Positions 16,303 through 25,620 are shown, counted from the first letter of the stretch. The stretch is DNA of 39,132 nt from Paenibacillus rigui (GCF_002234615.1 NZ_NMQW01000061.1:1-39132); one strand, 5' to 3'. The notes: a model not told the origin generated them from the sequence alone. A program made the numbers and translations.

Positions 16303-16863
16303 CTAAACATTAAATTTGGCCATCGTCTTCTCAAAGGCGTTGTCTAATGCGTGCTCCATCGCTTCGCACGTCGTATCGAGCAGCTGCGGCATCGTCTTAA
16401 ACTCCTCCTTGGAAAAGTTCGACAGCACGTAATCCGCAATATTGTATCCTGGAGCAGGGCGATTGATCCCCATCCGGATACGTTGAAACGACTGGGTCCC
16501 CAAATATTGGATGGCCGATTTGATCCCGTTATGTCCACCCGCGCTGCCTTGGTAGCGCAAGCGGATCTGCCCGTATGGCGTATCCAAGTCATCATAGACG
16601 AGAATAAGATCCTCGATAGGCGCTTTATAAAAATCCATGAAGGCCCGGATCGATTCCCCCGATAAGTTCATATAAGTCATGGGCTTCAGTAAATAGACCT
16701 TGGTGCCCCCCACATTGCCTTCGCCCAGCAAGCCTTTGCATTTATTTTGCGAAATTTTAATTCCATGCTTTTCGGCAAACCGGTCCAGCGCCATAAAACC
16801 AATATTATGCCGAGTCGATTCATACTGCTTGCCCGGATTGCCTAAACCTACAAACCATTTCAC
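16303..16863 (-). CDS. pth: Peptidyl-tRNA hydrolase
   Basis: A 186-aa Pth (SpoVC). It frees tRNA from peptidyl-tRNAs dropped by ribosomes. Family motifs: WFVGLGNPGKQYESTRHNIGF with the catalytic His in TRHN, KPMTYMNLSG, YDDLD (catalytic Asp), GSAGGHNGIKS and RIRMGINRP. The start is taken as GTG at 16863 (VKWFVGLGNPG), which has GGGAGGAGAGG about 10 nt upstream; the eight extra residues of a longer frame are not typical of the family. It follows ctc, with a strong terminator between, so it probably has its own start of transcription. Confidence 0.95.
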   Translation of the reverse strand: MKWFVGLGNPGKQYESTRHNIGFMALDRFAEKHGIKISQNKCKGLLGEGNVGGTKVYLLKPMTYMNLSGESIRAFMDFYKAPIEDLILVYDDLDTPYGQIRLRYQGSAGGHNGIKSAIQYLGTQSFQRIRMGINRPAPGYNIADYVLSNFSKEEFKTMPQLLDTTCEAMEHALDNAFEKTMAKFNV

Positions 16864-16907
16864 GAACTGTCCTCTCCTCCCAAGCATTCCGCTGCTTTAT
16901 GAGCATC

Positions 16908-16945
16908 AAAAGGAGCGTATCGAACCTAAAAGTTCGACACGCTCC
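16908..16945 (-). terminator. Terminator of ctc
   Basis: A 14-bp stem (GGAGCGTGTCGAAC with GTTCGATACGCTCC, one G-U) closes a 6-nt loop and is followed by TTTTG on the minus strand, 44 bp after the ctc stop. Confidence 0.88.
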
Positions 16946-16988
16946 CAACAAGGTGCGTCTTCTCTATCAAACTAACCCGTACGGGCAA

Positions 16989-17615
16989 TTAGACCTGACT
17001 CGTTTCCGCTTCAGCCTGAGCTTCCGCTTTCTGCTCGGCTTCTTCCGCCGTATCCGGTTCAACCGCTTCTTTTTGCGGTGCCAGAATCGTCACAAGCACA
17101 TCGCCCGGATCGGACTTCACTTCAATGGCATCCGACACCTTCAACTCGGATACCAGAATATTGCTTCCAAGCTCCAGTGTGCTGATATCGACTTCAATCG
17201 AATCCGGTATTTGTGCAGGCAAGCAGCGAATCTCAATCTCATGATGCTGGATTTGCAGGATGCCTCCTTCCCGAACGCCGGCAGCCTCTCCTACATAATC
17301 CAGCCGAACCGTCGTAGTGACGGGTTCGTCCATGTTAATTTGATGAAAATCGACGTGAATGACATTCCGTAGAATGGCATCACGCTGCACCTCATTGATC
17401 ATGACAGGCTGTTTGCCCCAAGCCGGCACTTCCATCTCAATGATGGCATGCGGATTGGTGCGCAGAACGGCCGTCAACTCCTTTTCATCTATGACGATAG
17501 GCGTGTGTGTAATTTTCTTCCCATAAACAACAGCTGGAATTTTCCCCTTCGTACGAAGTGTTTTTCGCTCCGACTTGGTCAAGCTGCTGCGCTGTTCTGC
17601 TTTCAATGTTGCCAT
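16989..17615 (-). CDS. ctc: Ribosomal protein bL25, CTC form
   Basis: A 208-aa long-form bL25 (TL5/CTC). It binds 5S rRNA in the large subunit, and in B. subtilis the gene is also a general stress gene. Residues 1-95 are the L25 domain (RTKGKIPAVVYGKKITHTPIVIDEKEL, HVDFHQIN) and residues 96-185 the CTC beta-domain (VRLDYVGEAAGVREGGILQ, LELGSNILVSEL). The last 25 residues are acidic and Ala-rich. The ATG at 17615 follows AAGGAGGT; an upstream in-frame start would read through that site. Gene prs, which lies between glmU and ctc in B. subtilis, is absent: only 73 bp separate them. Confidence 0.95.
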   Translation of the reverse strand: MATLKAEQRSSLTKSERKTLRTKGKIPAVVYGKKITHTPIVIDEKELTAVLRTNPHAIIEMEVPAWGKQPVMINEVQRDAILRNVIHVDFHQINMDEPVTTTVRLDYVGEAAGVREGGILQIQHHEIEIRCLPAQIPDSIEVDISTLELGSNILVSELKVSDAIEVKSDPGDVLVTILAPQKEAVEPDTAEEAEQKAEAQAEAETSQV

Positions 17616-17688
17616 GGGTACTACCTCCTTCAATTGGGTCGGTGATGCGAAACCTACTAGTACTTTACCCAAAAGAAGGAGAATCCAA

Positions 17689-19092
17689 TCACTTCTGCTC
17701 CTGCGCCAGCTTTTTCTTCGCGCTGAATTTGTTGCGGAGCTTCTCGGCGTAGCCCGGTTTATTCACCTGACGCTCACGCGCGATCGCCAGATCATTATCA
17801 CCTACATTTTGCGTGATAGTAGAGCCGGCGACGACATAAGCTCCCTTACCGATCTTCACCGGTGCGATGAGATTGACGTTGCTGCCGATGAAGGCATTTT
17901 CCTCAACTTCTGTCAGCTGCTTGTTAAAGCCGTCATAATTGACGGTGATTGCGCCGCAGCCGAAATTCACGTTTTTACCAACGACCGCATCCCCAATGTA
18001 GCTTAAATGCGATACCTTAACATCGTCCGCCAGCGTAGCGTTCTTGATCTCGACGAAATCGCCGATTTTGACATGCTCCCCAAGCTTAGTCCCCGGACGC
18101 AAATAAGCAAACGGCCCCACCGTCGTCTCATTCCCAACTACCGCTTCATTGATCACGGAATGTACAACCTGTACCCCGCTGCCCAGCGTACTATTCGTAA
18201 TATCAGCCTGAGGTCCGATGATCGCATCTTCGCCAATCTTCGTATTCCCCTTCAGTACCGTTCCCGGGTAAACTATTGTATCCGAACCGATCTGTACGTC
18301 CGCTTCGATGTAGGTGCTTGCCGCATCAATCAGCGTGACCCCATTCAGCATATGGCCGCGGTTAATACGCGCACGCATTACCTGCTCCGCTTCGGCAAGC
18401 GCCACACGGTCATTAACCCCCAGCGTCTCCATCGCATCTGGTGTACAGTAGGCTTCCACGACTTCATTCTCACCGACCAGAATGCTGATGACGTCCGTTA
18501 AATAATATTCATTTTGGGCGTTGTTGTTCGTCACCTTACCCAAAGCCTCGAACAGCTTACGGTTATCGAAGCAGTACATACCGGAATTGATCTCCTGAAT
18601 TTGCTGCTGCTCTGCCGTGCAATCCTTTTGTTCAACAATAGCCGCCAGACGGCCTTCTTCGTTACGTATAATCCGCCCGAGCCCGAAAGGATTGTCCATA
18701 ATAGCGGTCATGACCGTAGCCGCCGCGCCTTTATCCTTGTGAAGCTGAATCATATCCATGATCGATGCGCTTGTGACCAGCGGCGTATCGCCGTATAAAA
18801 CGACCGTGATGCCTTCTTCGCGCGCCAACAGCTCTTTCGCTTGAAGGACTGCATGTCCTGTGCCGAGCTGCTGCTCCTGCATCACATATTCCGCACGATC
18901 TCCAAGATAGGATTTAACCGATTCGGCGCCATGACCGACGACAACCACGGTTCTATGCGTCTCTATTTGTTCCAGCGCATGTACGACGTGACCTACCATC
19001 GGCTTACCGCACACCCGGTGAAGCACCTTGTATAATTTCGACTTCATCCGCTTCCCCTGTCCTGCGGCAAGCACGATTCCCATGATGTTCAA
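17689..19092 (-). CDS. glmU: Bifunctional GlmU (GlcNAc-1-P uridyltransferase / GlcN-1-P acetyltransferase)
   Basis: GlmU makes UDP-GlcNAc, the entry sugar for peptidoglycan. It is full length at 467 aa. The N-terminal pyrophosphorylase has LAAGQGKRMKSKLYKVLH, LYGDTPL and NSGMYCFD. The C-terminal left-handed beta-helix has PFAYLRPGTKLGEHVKIGDFVEIKNA, SHLSYIGDA and GCGAITVNYDG, as expected for the acetyltransferase. The start is TTG at 19092, with GAAGGAG 9 nt upstream; the ATG three codons in would be too far from that site. It lies after spoVG with a terminator between, so it needs its own promoter, which I cannot place firmly. Confidence 0.97.
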   Translation of the reverse strand: MNIMGIVLAAGQGKRMKSKLYKVLHRVCGKPMVGHVVHALEQIETHRTVVVVGHGAESVKSYLGDRAEYVMQEQQLGTGHAVLQAKELLAREEGITVVLYGDTPLVTSASIMDMIQLHKDKGAAATVMTAIMDNPFGLGRIIRNEEGRLAAIVEQKDCTAEQQQIQEINSGMYCFDNRKLFEALGKVTNNNAQNEYYLTDVISILVGENEVVEAYCTPDAMETLGVNDRVALAEAEQVMRARINRGHMLNGVTLIDAASTYIEADVQIGSDTIVYPGTVLKGNTKIGEDAIIGPQADITNSTLGSGVQVVHSVINEAVVGNETTVGPFAYLRPGTKLGEHVKIGDFVEIKNATLADDVKVSHLSYIGDAVVGKNVNFGCGAITVNYDGFNKQLTEVEENAFIGSNVNLIAPVKIGKGAYVVAGSTITQNVGDNDLAIARERQVNKPGYAEKLRNKFSAKKKLAQEQK

Positions 19093-19210
19093 ACGATCCA
19101 GCTCCTTCTAGTAAAAATAATGGTTCTTTTATAAAGGTTCGTAAGTTATGTCTATTTTATTATCGTATGCAGACCCGTCTTCCCTGCACTCAATATATAT
19201 GAATTTGAGC

Positions 19211-19242
19211 AAAAAGAAAAGAGAGCCCACTGCGGCTCTCTT
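19211..19242 (-). terminator. Terminator of spoVG
   Basis: A perfect 9-bp stem (AAGAGAGCC with GGCTCTCTT) with a 6-nt loop is followed by TTCTTTTT on the minus strand, 9 nt after the spoVG stop. Confidence 0.92.
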
Positions 19243-19251
19243 GCGTTTCCA

Positions 19252-19536
19252 TTAAGCACCCTCCACGATGACTTCCTCTTCTGTTGCCGCACGATCGTAT
19301 TCAGCCAAGACAGCAGCTTGGATCTTCTCACGTGTGGTAGAAGAGATCGGGTGAGCGATATCCCTGAACTCCCCATCCGGTGTGCGCTTGCTTGGCATAG
19401 CTACGAACATTCCGTTGTTACCGTCAATCACACGAATGTCGTGGACCACAAATTCGTTATCGATGGTAATGGAAGCAATGGCTTTCATTCTTCCCTCGGA
19501 GTTAACCCGACGGAGTCTAACGTCTGTAATTTGCAC
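19252..19536 (-). CDS. spoVG: Regulatory RNA-binding protein SpoVG
   Basis: A 94-aa SpoVG with the conserved sequence [55 protein letters not shown]. It is a small nucleic-acid-binding regulator that affects septation and cortex formation in sporulating Bacillales. The start codon is GTG at 19536, behind AAAGGTGGTG. The gene has its own sigma-H promoter (19579-19607) and terminator, so it is monocistronic between ridA and glmU. Confidence 0.96.
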   Translation of the reverse strand: MQITDVRLRRVNSEGRMKAIASITIDNEFVVHDIRVIDGNNGMFVAMPSKRTPDGEFRDIAHPISSTTREKIQAAVLAEYDRAATEEEVIVEGA

Positions 19537-19578
19537 TAGTGTTCACCACCTTTTCCCATCTCTAAGACTTGGGATATA

Positions 19579-19607
19579 AAATTCCACATTTTAGTGCAAA
19601 TTCCTTC
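19579..19607 (-). promoter_or_regulatory. Sigma-H promoter of spoVG
   Basis: GAAGGAATT (-35, RNAGGAWWW) and GTGGAATTT (-10, RNNGAATWW) on the minus strand, with 14 bp between AGGAATT and GAAT, as in the B. subtilis spoVG promoter recalled from memory. A nearly pure A+T stretch (about 19610-19660) lies directly upstream, like the AT-rich box bound by AbrB in B. subtilis. Confidence 0.85.
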
Positions 19608-19658
19608 TTTGTTTTAAGCAAATTTGTATAATTTTATAAATAATTGATTAATTTAAAA

Positions 19659-20045
19659 TTATTCGACAACTATCGTTGCGATCAGCTCAATTTCGACAAG
19701 AACGTCTTTAGGCAAACGAGCAACTTCGACAGTGGATCGGGCAGGTTTATGCTCCCTGAAGTAGGAAGCGTAGATTTCATTCACCTTGCCGAACTGGTTC
19801 ATATCCTTAATGAATACGGTTGCTTTGATAACCTGTTGAAAAGAGGACCCCGCATGCGACAAAACCGCTTCCAAATTGCGGAACACCTGATGCGTCTGCT
19901 CCTCAATGCCTCCTTCTACAACAACCCCGTCCAAGTTCAATGGAATTTGCCCAGAAGTAAAGAGCAGGTTGCCGAACTGCACGGCTTGCGAATAGGGACC
20001 GATAGCCGCCGGGGCTTCATTCGTTGCGATTGGTTTTAACGTCAT
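19659..20045 (-). CDS. ridA: RidA-family enamine/imine deaminase (YabJ)
   Basis: A 128-aa RidA/YER057c protein: [41 protein letters not shown] and the C-terminal [22 protein letters not shown] with the substrate-binding Arg and Glu. It deaminates reactive enamines such as 2-aminoacrylate; in B. subtilis YabJ was linked to purine regulation. The ATG at 20045 follows GGAGAGTG, which lies in the last codons of purR, 7 bp away. The purR-ridA pair is thus one transcript. Confidence 0.95.
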   Translation of the reverse strand: MTLKPIATNEAPAAIGPYSQAVQFGNLLFTSGQIPLNLDGVVVEGGIEEQTHQVFRNLEAVLSHAGSSFQQVIKATVFIKDMNQFGKVNEIYASYFREHKPARSTVEVARLPKDVLVEIELIATIVVE

Positions 20046-20052
20046 TTTCGAT

Positions 20053-20880
20053 TCACTCTCCATCATGAAAATAATTACCTGGTTCAACTGTAATTTGCTT
20101 TGTTTTCGGATCAACCGCAGACAGCTTGGCTAATGAGATATAATCCTCAACCAGATGCTCTTCCACCTCACCCGATTCTACAAAAACGCCTACCCCTTTG
20201 ACCGTTGCCTTAAATTCCTGCAGCAGGTCCATCATCCCATGCACCGTTCCGCCTACACGCATAAAGTCATCGATGATCAGCACTCTGGATTCTTCCTTCA
20301 GAGCACGGCGGGATAGGGACATCGTTTGAATCCGTTTGTTCGAGCCGGATACATAATTGATGCTTACCGCCGAGCCTTCCGTTACCTTATTGTCCCGCCG
20401 AACAATGACAACAGGAAGATTCAGAAAAGAAGCCGTCGCATAGGCGAGCGGAATCCCTTTGGTCTCCACTGTCATAACAACGTCGATATCTTTGGCAGAA
20501 AAAGCAGTGGCGAACATTTTCCCTACCTCATTCAAAATAAACGGTTGTCCCATAATATCCGACATGTACAGGTAACCGCCCGGAAGAATGCGCTCAGGCT
20601 GCTCCAGCTGACGGCAAATCCCTTGAATAAACTGCAAGGAAGCCGCTTTAGATACTTTAGGAATAAATTTAACGCCTCCGGCCGCACCGGCCAATGTTTG
20701 CAAATCCCCAAGTCCCTCTTCCTCAAACACTTCTTTAATGATCGCCAAATCTTCGCTAATGGACGATTTAGCCGAATTGTATCGATCTGCGAATGTTGTT
20801 AAAGGAATTAGCGTGTGGGGGCGAAAAAGCAAGTACTGAGTCATTTCGACCAATCTTGCACTTCGTTTTAACTTTTTCAC
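20053..20880 (-). CDS. purR: Purine operon repressor PurR
   Basis: A 275-aa PurR of the Bacillales type: an N-terminal winged helix ([44 protein letters not shown]) and a phosphoribosyltransferase-like domain (about 75-270) with the PRPP motif [13 protein letters not shown] and [29 protein letters not shown]. It represses purine genes when PRPP is low. The start is GTG at 20880 behind GGGGGT. The upstream region has a sigma-A promoter and a PurBox-like word, which suggests self-control, as in B. subtilis. Confidence 0.97.
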   Translation of the reverse strand: MKKLKRSARLVEMTQYLLFRPHTLIPLTTFADRYNSAKSSISEDLAIIKEVFEEEGLGDLQTLAGAAGGVKFIPKVSKAASLQFIQGICRQLEQPERILPGGYLYMSDIMGQPFILNEVGKMFATAFSAKDIDVVMTVETKGIPLAYATASFLNLPVVIVRRDNKVTEGSAVSINYVSGSNKRIQTMSLSRRALKEESRVLIIDDFMRVGGTVHGMMDLLQEFKATVKGVGVFVESGEVEEHLVEDYISLAKLSAVDPKTKQITVEPGNYFHDGE

Positions 20881-20910
20881 GGATGTACCCCCTATCGTAA
20901 AATTGCATAA

Positions 20911-20923
20911 AAACCCGAATAAT
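20911..20923. promoter_or_regulatory. PurBox-like site at the purR start
   Basis: AAACCCGAATAAT matches the PurBox AWWWCCGAACWWT at 11 of 13 positions and lies on the predicted purR transcription start. I see no second box at the usual 16-17 bp distance. Confidence 0.4.
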
Positions 20924-20931
20924 ATAATGAA

Positions 20932-20961
20932 AATATACCATTTTTATACGTATTTTTTCAA
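20932..20961 (-). promoter_or_regulatory. Sigma-A promoter of purR-ridA
   Basis: TTGAAA (20956-20961), an 18-bp spacer and TATATT (20932-20937) on the minus strand, giving a leader of about 45 nt. Confidence 0.6.
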
Positions 20962-21177
20962 GATGTTCATGAAAATTATTCTGACATACATGTGACACCA
21001 ATGTGACTCGCCACTAGTTCCGCCCTGACCCGTCGTTACCCAAACCGCTCCTGGTAGCGATCCCATATTCCGAACGAAAGCACTCCAGTTCCGCGGTCCT
21101 CCGTGCATAGATGGCTCTCAACGGCTCGACTCGGCACGTTCGGCATTGAGTATGGATTGGAGCTTAACCCGCTAAAG

Positions 21178-22032
21178 CTAGGTGAGCAGCCGTACTGCAT
21201 ACACGTCTTTGCAGAACCCCCGAAGCCCGTTGTAAATTCTTGCTACCTTGGCTTCCTTGGACACCAAACCGAAGACTGTCGGTCCGCTCCCGGACATCAG
21301 CACGCCGTCCGCACCAAGCCGAACCATACACTCCTTCAGCTGACGCACTTCCGGATATAGCTCTAGCGTCACTTCCTCCAGCACATTGCCCAAGCGGTCG
21401 CACAGCCAATCAAACCGTTTCTGCCTAATCGCTTCCACGATGGCACTCGTAGATGGATGATGCTGTATTCCGGCGGCGCGCAGCTTCCCATAAATTTCGG
21501 AGGTGGACACGTTAATTGGCGGCTTAGCGAGGATAACCCAGCATTGGGGCGGCGCCTCAATCGCTTCCAGCTTTTCACCGCGTCCCGTCGCGATGGCCGT
21601 TCCTCCCGTTACACAAAAAGGCACGTCAGAGCCAAGCTCTGCACCTAGCCTCTGAAGCTCCTCGACAGGGATGCCAAGCTTCCACAGCCGGTTCAGCCCG
21701 CGCAGCGTCGCGGCAGCGTCACTGCTTCCCCCAGCCAGACCTGCGGCTACCGGTATCTTTTTATCCAAATGTATGTACACGCCCTGTTTGACGTCATAGC
21801 GATCTTTGATTAATCGAGCGGCCTGAAAGGCCAAATTTTTCTCATCGAGCGGAATGTAGCCTGCTTGAGAGGAGATGATAATCGTATCGCGCGGCAGCTC
21901 CTGCATTTCAATGCGGTCCGCCAGGTCCACCATCGTCATGACCATTTCCACTTCATGGTAACCATCTTCTCTTTTACGGAGAACATCCAACGATAAATTA
22001 ATTTTAGCCGGCGCTTTCTCAAAAACTTTCAT
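21178..22032 (-). CDS. ispE: IspE, 4-diphosphocytidyl-2-C-methyl-D-erythritol kinase
   Basis: A 284-aa GHMP kinase of the MEP isoprenoid pathway. It phosphorylates CDP-methylerythritol. Motifs: [27 protein letters not shown], the ATP loop [41 protein letters not shown] and the C-terminal [11 protein letters not shown]. The ATG at 22032 ([13 protein letters not shown]) is behind AAGGTG and gives the normal family start; a longer frame adds 25 untypical residues over the sspF terminator region. Position after sspF is conserved. The 176 bp before purR show no clear terminator. Confidence 0.96.
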   Translation of the reverse strand: MKVFEKAPAKINLSLDVLRKREDGYHEVEMVMTMVDLADRIEMQELPRDTIIISSQAGYIPLDEKNLAFQAARLIKDRYDVKQGVYIHLDKKIPVAAGLAGGSSDAAATLRGLNRLWKLGIPVEELQRLGAELGSDVPFCVTGGTAIATGRGEKLEAIEAPPQCWVILAKPPINVSTSEIYGKLRAAGIQHHPSTSAIVEAIRQKRFDWLCDRLGNVLEEVTLELYPEVRQLKECMVRLGADGVLMSGSGPTVFGLVSKEAKVARIYNGLRGFCKDVYAVRLLT

Positions 22033-22090
22033 AGGACACCTTCTTTGCAGCTCTATTCTATCCCCTAATACTATACCAAAAAAGAAACAA

Positions 22091-22126
22091 AAAAAAGCTA
22101 AAGCCACGCGCTGCGTGCTCTAGCTT
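22091..22126 (-). terminator. Terminator of sspF
   Basis: AAGCTAGAGCACGC pairs with GCGTGGCTTTAGCTT (one bulge, one G-U) around AGC, followed by eight T on the minus strand, 16 nt after the sspF stop. Confidence 0.85.
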
Positions 22127-22142
22127 CCGTTCAAGCTGCTTT

Positions 22143-22343
22143 CTAGTACCTCGGCGGTTGCTGCGGAGGCTGCTGCCTGGAAGCTTGCTCAGCAATTTGT
22201 ATCGCTCTCTTTACCATATTGCCCGCATCCTTCGTACGTATACCTCCCCAGCCTTCCCGTTGTACCGTATCGTAAAAACCCAGGTCCTTGGCAAGCTCGT
22301 ATTTGAAATTCTCCGACATGACTCCACGGTTTCTGCGTGACAT
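22143..22343 (-). CDS. sspF: Small acid-soluble spore protein, alpha/beta-type-like (SspF)
   Basis: A 66-aa small acid-soluble spore protein related to the alpha/beta type: [52 protein letters not shown], then a short Gln/Pro tail. The Glu in KYELAKDLG is at the place cut by the germination protease Gpr in this family. SASPs coat spore DNA. The ATG at 22343 follows AAAGGAG. The longer in-frame reading to 22466 runs over the promoter and is not used. It has a sigma-G promoter and its own terminator. Confidence 0.93.
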   Translation of the reverse strand: MSRRNRGVMSENFKYELAKDLGFYDTVQREGWGGIRTKDAGNMVKRAIQIAEQASRQQPPQQPPRY

Positions 22344-22374
22344 GTGCGCTGTCTCCTTTGCGGTAAGATAGTCG

Positions 22375-22404
22375 TAGTATGCCCTCCGATTATATTTCCA
22401 TGCA
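22375..22404 (-). promoter_or_regulatory. Sigma-G promoter of sspF
   Basis: The -10 is CATACTA (22375-22381), a perfect sigma-G match. After 17 bp the -35 is TGCATG (22399-22404, 4 of 6 to TGAATA). Forespore expression of this spore protein is expected. Confidence 0.75.
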
Positions 22405-22455
22405 ATGCCCACTTGCAGCGCCCTTCCGACTCCTGGAGACAAGCTATTTGAAACT

Positions 22456-22487
22456 GAAAACGACACGCCCCCGGGGGAGCGCGTCGT
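22456..22487 (-). terminator. Terminator downstream of veg
   Basis: On the minus strand ACGACGCGCTCCCC and a G-rich partner ending in GTGTCGT form an imperfect, very GC-rich stem followed by TTTC. It lies 130 bp after the veg stop; the space between (22488-22615) shows no gene. Confidence 0.65.
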
Positions 22488-22615
22488 CTATGTACATGAG
22501 TATAACTTATGCAATTTGAGATGCGGATAAACGCTCAATCCGTCCTTGCTTCTCAACCATTCCGAAACAGCCTGTTAAGAAGCCGGCAGGACGGTGAGAC
22601 AGTTCATCCTTTAAC

Positions 22616-22888
22616 CTATTGCTGTATAGTGATGCGTACTTGTCCATCATCGTTACAAACGGTTACTTCAACCGATTCTGTCAATATGTCTGCATAGCTG
22701 TAGGATACGCGTTTGAATGCGTTCTGCTCCTGATCCAGCTTTACAATAAAAACGGAAGGGTAGGTTTCCTCCAATACACCGGACCGTTCAACCGTCTTCC
22801 GACGACCGCCGTTAGCACGTAACATAATATTTTTTCCGACATGAGGTTCCAAACTGCGTTTGATATCCAATAGCGAGTTTTTAGCCAT
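22616..22888 (-). CDS. veg: Veg protein
   Basis: A 90-aa Veg: [52 protein letters not shown] and [13 protein letters not shown]. In B. subtilis Veg promotes biofilm matrix gene expression by opposing SinR, and its gene is one of the most strongly transcribed. Length is close to the 86 aa of B. subtilis. The ATG at 22888 follows GAGGTGGT. The promoter upstream is a perfect sigma-A consensus. Confidence 0.95.
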   Translation of the reverse strand: MAKNSLLDIKRSLEPHVGKNIMLRANGGRRKTVERSGVLEETYPSVFIVKLDQEQNAFKRVSYSYADILTESVEVTVCNDDGQVRITIQQ

Positions 22889-22915
22889 TGACCACTACCA
22901 CCTCTTTCCTTACAG

Positions 22916-22944
22916 ATTATAACGCAATAAAGGTAGTATGTCAA
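22916..22944 (-). promoter_or_regulatory. veg promoter (perfect sigma-A consensus)
   Basis: TTGACA (22939-22944), a 17-bp spacer and TATAAT (22916-22921) on the minus strand: both hexamers are perfect and the spacing ideal. The upstream 20 bp are A+T-rich. Confidence 0.92.
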
Positions 22945-23060
22945 ATTTGGACAAATATTATATCAGCCCCACAAAGCCCTTGTCAACGGGATTTTTCCTT
23001 ATTTCGCAAGCTTTCAGCCCCTGCATCCTCCTTCTTCGTTCACAAATTTGTCGAAAATAT

Positions 23061-23086
23061 AAAAGAAAAAGCGCCTGCAGGCGCTT
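23061..23086 (-). terminator. Terminator of yabG
   Basis: AAGCGCCTGCAGGCGCTT (23069-23086) is a perfect palindrome followed by TTTCTTTT on the minus strand. Its 5' edge overlaps the yabG stop codon. Confidence 0.88.
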
Positions 23087-23942
23087 ATATAGGCATATTC
23101 TTTTGAATTTTGGGTACACCCCGCCGGAAGCTCCCCCGAGATTCGATACCACCGAGCCCTTCCAGACCACTGTGGGTCAGGGCAATAACATCCACAATAT
23201 TTACCGTATCCTTGATCGGAGTAAAGGCCACCTTGGCCGCTACACACAAAGGATCCAACGCATGAATCAGCACACGGGCAGGCGAACTGGCATAATTGGC
23301 TCCTGCCTGCATCAGCGCTTCGAAGTGAGATTGGCATGCTCCCGCGACGACCGTCAACGTATCCTTATTCTTCTCATACTGCCTCGCTACCCTGACTGCA
23401 TTCACAAAATGATGCGAGTTTTTGTAGCTCCCCATCGGACTCGCATACACTTCCCCATCCCTGCGGTGCCTTATAATTCCGTCATGCCCCGTAATCACTA
23501 CAATATCCGGCTTCACCTGAGGCAGCAGACGGTACAAAGCCTCCGCCATGTTGGACTCGGCAATATAGAACCCTTCTGCCGGGACGCGCAGCTCCCCGTA
23601 CAAATTCATACATTTACGCAAATATGCAGGATCCCCATCCAGATGAAGCACCTTTCCCGGCATATCGAAAAACACCGGTAACGGCTTGTCGCCAGGCGCT
23701 GCAGGTACAGCAGCCTGATGCAGCTCCGCTTTGTGAATCGTGTCCATCCAAGAAGGCTCAGATCCGCTTGTGTAGGCGTATGGATCGAGAGGAGCCGCGT
23801 GAAGGTCAGTTAAAGGAGCATCAGCCAGCAAACGGTAGTCAACCCCCCGCAAAACCGCATGCCGCTGTTGTATTACTTCCTGAATCTTAAAAACAATGTC
23901 ACCACCATAAGATCTACGAGTGACCAGGTCTCCCTGTTTCAT
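23085..23942 (-). CDS. yabG: Sporulation-specific protease YabG
   Basis: A 285-aa YabG cysteine protease, which trims spore-coat proteins such as SpoIVA in the mother cell. Family sequence: GDLVTRRSYGGDIVFKIQEV, VLHLDGDPAYLRKCMNLY, PDIVVITGHDG with a likely catalytic His, and VVAGACQSHFEALMQAGANYASSPAR with the likely nucleophile Cys. The ATG at 23942 has GGAGG 10 nt upstream; the TTG two codons earlier is only 4 nt from that site and is less likely. A sigma-K promoter precedes it and a terminator follows at once, so it is monocistronic. Confidence 0.94.
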   Translation of the reverse strand: MKQGDLVTRRSYGGDIVFKIQEVIQQRHAVLRGVDYRLLADAPLTDLHAAPLDPYAYTSGSEPSWMDTIHKAELHQAAVPAAPGDKPLPVFFDMPGKVLHLDGDPAYLRKCMNLYGELRVPAEGFYIAESNMAEALYRLLPQVKPDIVVITGHDGIIRHRRDGEVYASPMGSYKNSHHFVNAVRVARQYEKNKDTLTVVAGACQSHFEALMQAGANYASSPARVLIHALDPLCVAAKVAFTPIKDTVNIVDVIALTHSGLEGLGGIESRGSFRRGVPKIQKNMPI

Positions 23943-23962
23943 GGCCAAATCGCCTCCTCGTG

Positions 23963-23991
23963 TATCCTATGGCTGCCATAGGCATTTGGTG
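23963..23991 (-). promoter_or_regulatory. Sigma-K promoter of yabG
   Basis: CATAGGATA (23963-23971) fits the sigma-K -10 CATANNNTA, and the -35 AC (in CACC, 23988-23991) lies exactly 17 bp upstream. yabG is a sigma-K gene in B. subtilis. The palindrome CCTATGGCTGCCATAGG (23967-23983) overlaps the -10. Confidence 0.75.
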
Positions 23992-24022
23992 ATAGACACC
24001 GCCCATTTTCACCCGGAAAGCT

Positions 24023-24934
<912 letters not shown>

Positions 24935-25480
24935 TTACCCCTCTTTATTCTCAAGTTGCTGCCACGCAGCCGCAAACTCTTCTCGTGTGATACGGAACAT
25001 TCTGCACCGGTTATAAAATTGCTTCCCATTACAATAGCCAATCCCGAGCCGCTTGCCCATCTCCATTCGCCGGGCAGCTGCCTGAGGATGGACAATCAAG
25101 CCTGCCGCGATTAAATCCTCCATTGCAATATCGGATTGTGCCGCAACATAATCCGTCCGAAGGTTGGCCAATGCTTTGCGAATCGTTTCCGGCGCCGCGT
25201 TCTCGACTCCAATGTCTCCCTTACTTGTCGCTTCCTCCTGCGTGAGAAAAGCATGCTTGCAGCCCGGAACTTGGGCGGAGATGATCTTCCGGATACGTTC
25301 TCCTGCGTGGTCCGGGTCGGTAAACACAATAACCCCTCTACGCTGTTGGGCCAGCTTAATGCGCTTAATAATATCTTTATTGATCGCAGAGCCGCCCGTC
25401 TCGATCGTCTCCGCTTCGACAGCCCGTTTAATAGCCGTCGTATCATCCTTTCCTTCGACCACGATGATTTCCTTAATCAT
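24935..25480 (-). CDS. rnmV: Ribonuclease M5
   Basis: A 181-aa TOPRIM endonuclease that trims precursor 5S rRNA, using bL18 as cofactor. Catalytic residues are seen in IIVVEGKDDT (Glu near residue 9) and FTDPDHAGERIRK (Asp-x-Asp near 54), with the M5-type C-terminal region (GLIVHPQAAARRMEMGKRLGIGYCNGKQF). The ATG at 25480 follows AGAGGAG. It overlaps nothing and leads into ksgA. Its substrate gene, 5S rRNA, is at the right end of this window. Confidence 0.96.
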   Translation of the reverse strand: MIKEIIVVEGKDDTTAIKRAVEAETIETGGSAINKDIIKRIKLAQQRRGVIVFTDPDHAGERIRKIISAQVPGCKHAFLTQEEATSKGDIGVENAAPETIRKALANLRTDYVAAQSDIAMEDLIAAGLIVHPQAAARRMEMGKRLGIGYCNGKQFYNRCRMFRITREEFAAAWQQLENKEG

Positions 25481-25546
25481 GCCGTTCTCCTCTTTTCAGC
25501 TCGAACCATGAAGCCTAAGATTACTGCTCGTTTATTGTATTGTACA

Positions 25547-25576
25547 GAAAAAAGAAGAGGATATCCTCTTCTTTTT
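25547..25576 (-). terminator. Terminator of yabE
   Basis: A near-perfect palindrome centred on GATATC, with AAAAAGAAGAGG on one side and CCTCTTCTTTTT on the other, then further T. It sits between yabE and rnmV and could act on both strands. Confidence 0.88.
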
Positions 25577-25620
25577 GGTCACCAGCATATATATTATGAG
25601 TCTGCCCAGATTACAGGCCC

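Noticed and set aside
22929-22940. AAGGTAGTAT in the veg promoter, resembling an arm of the 5782-5897 element
   Set aside because: The match is only about 10 bp and is explained by the promoter spacer. No palindromic partner is present.
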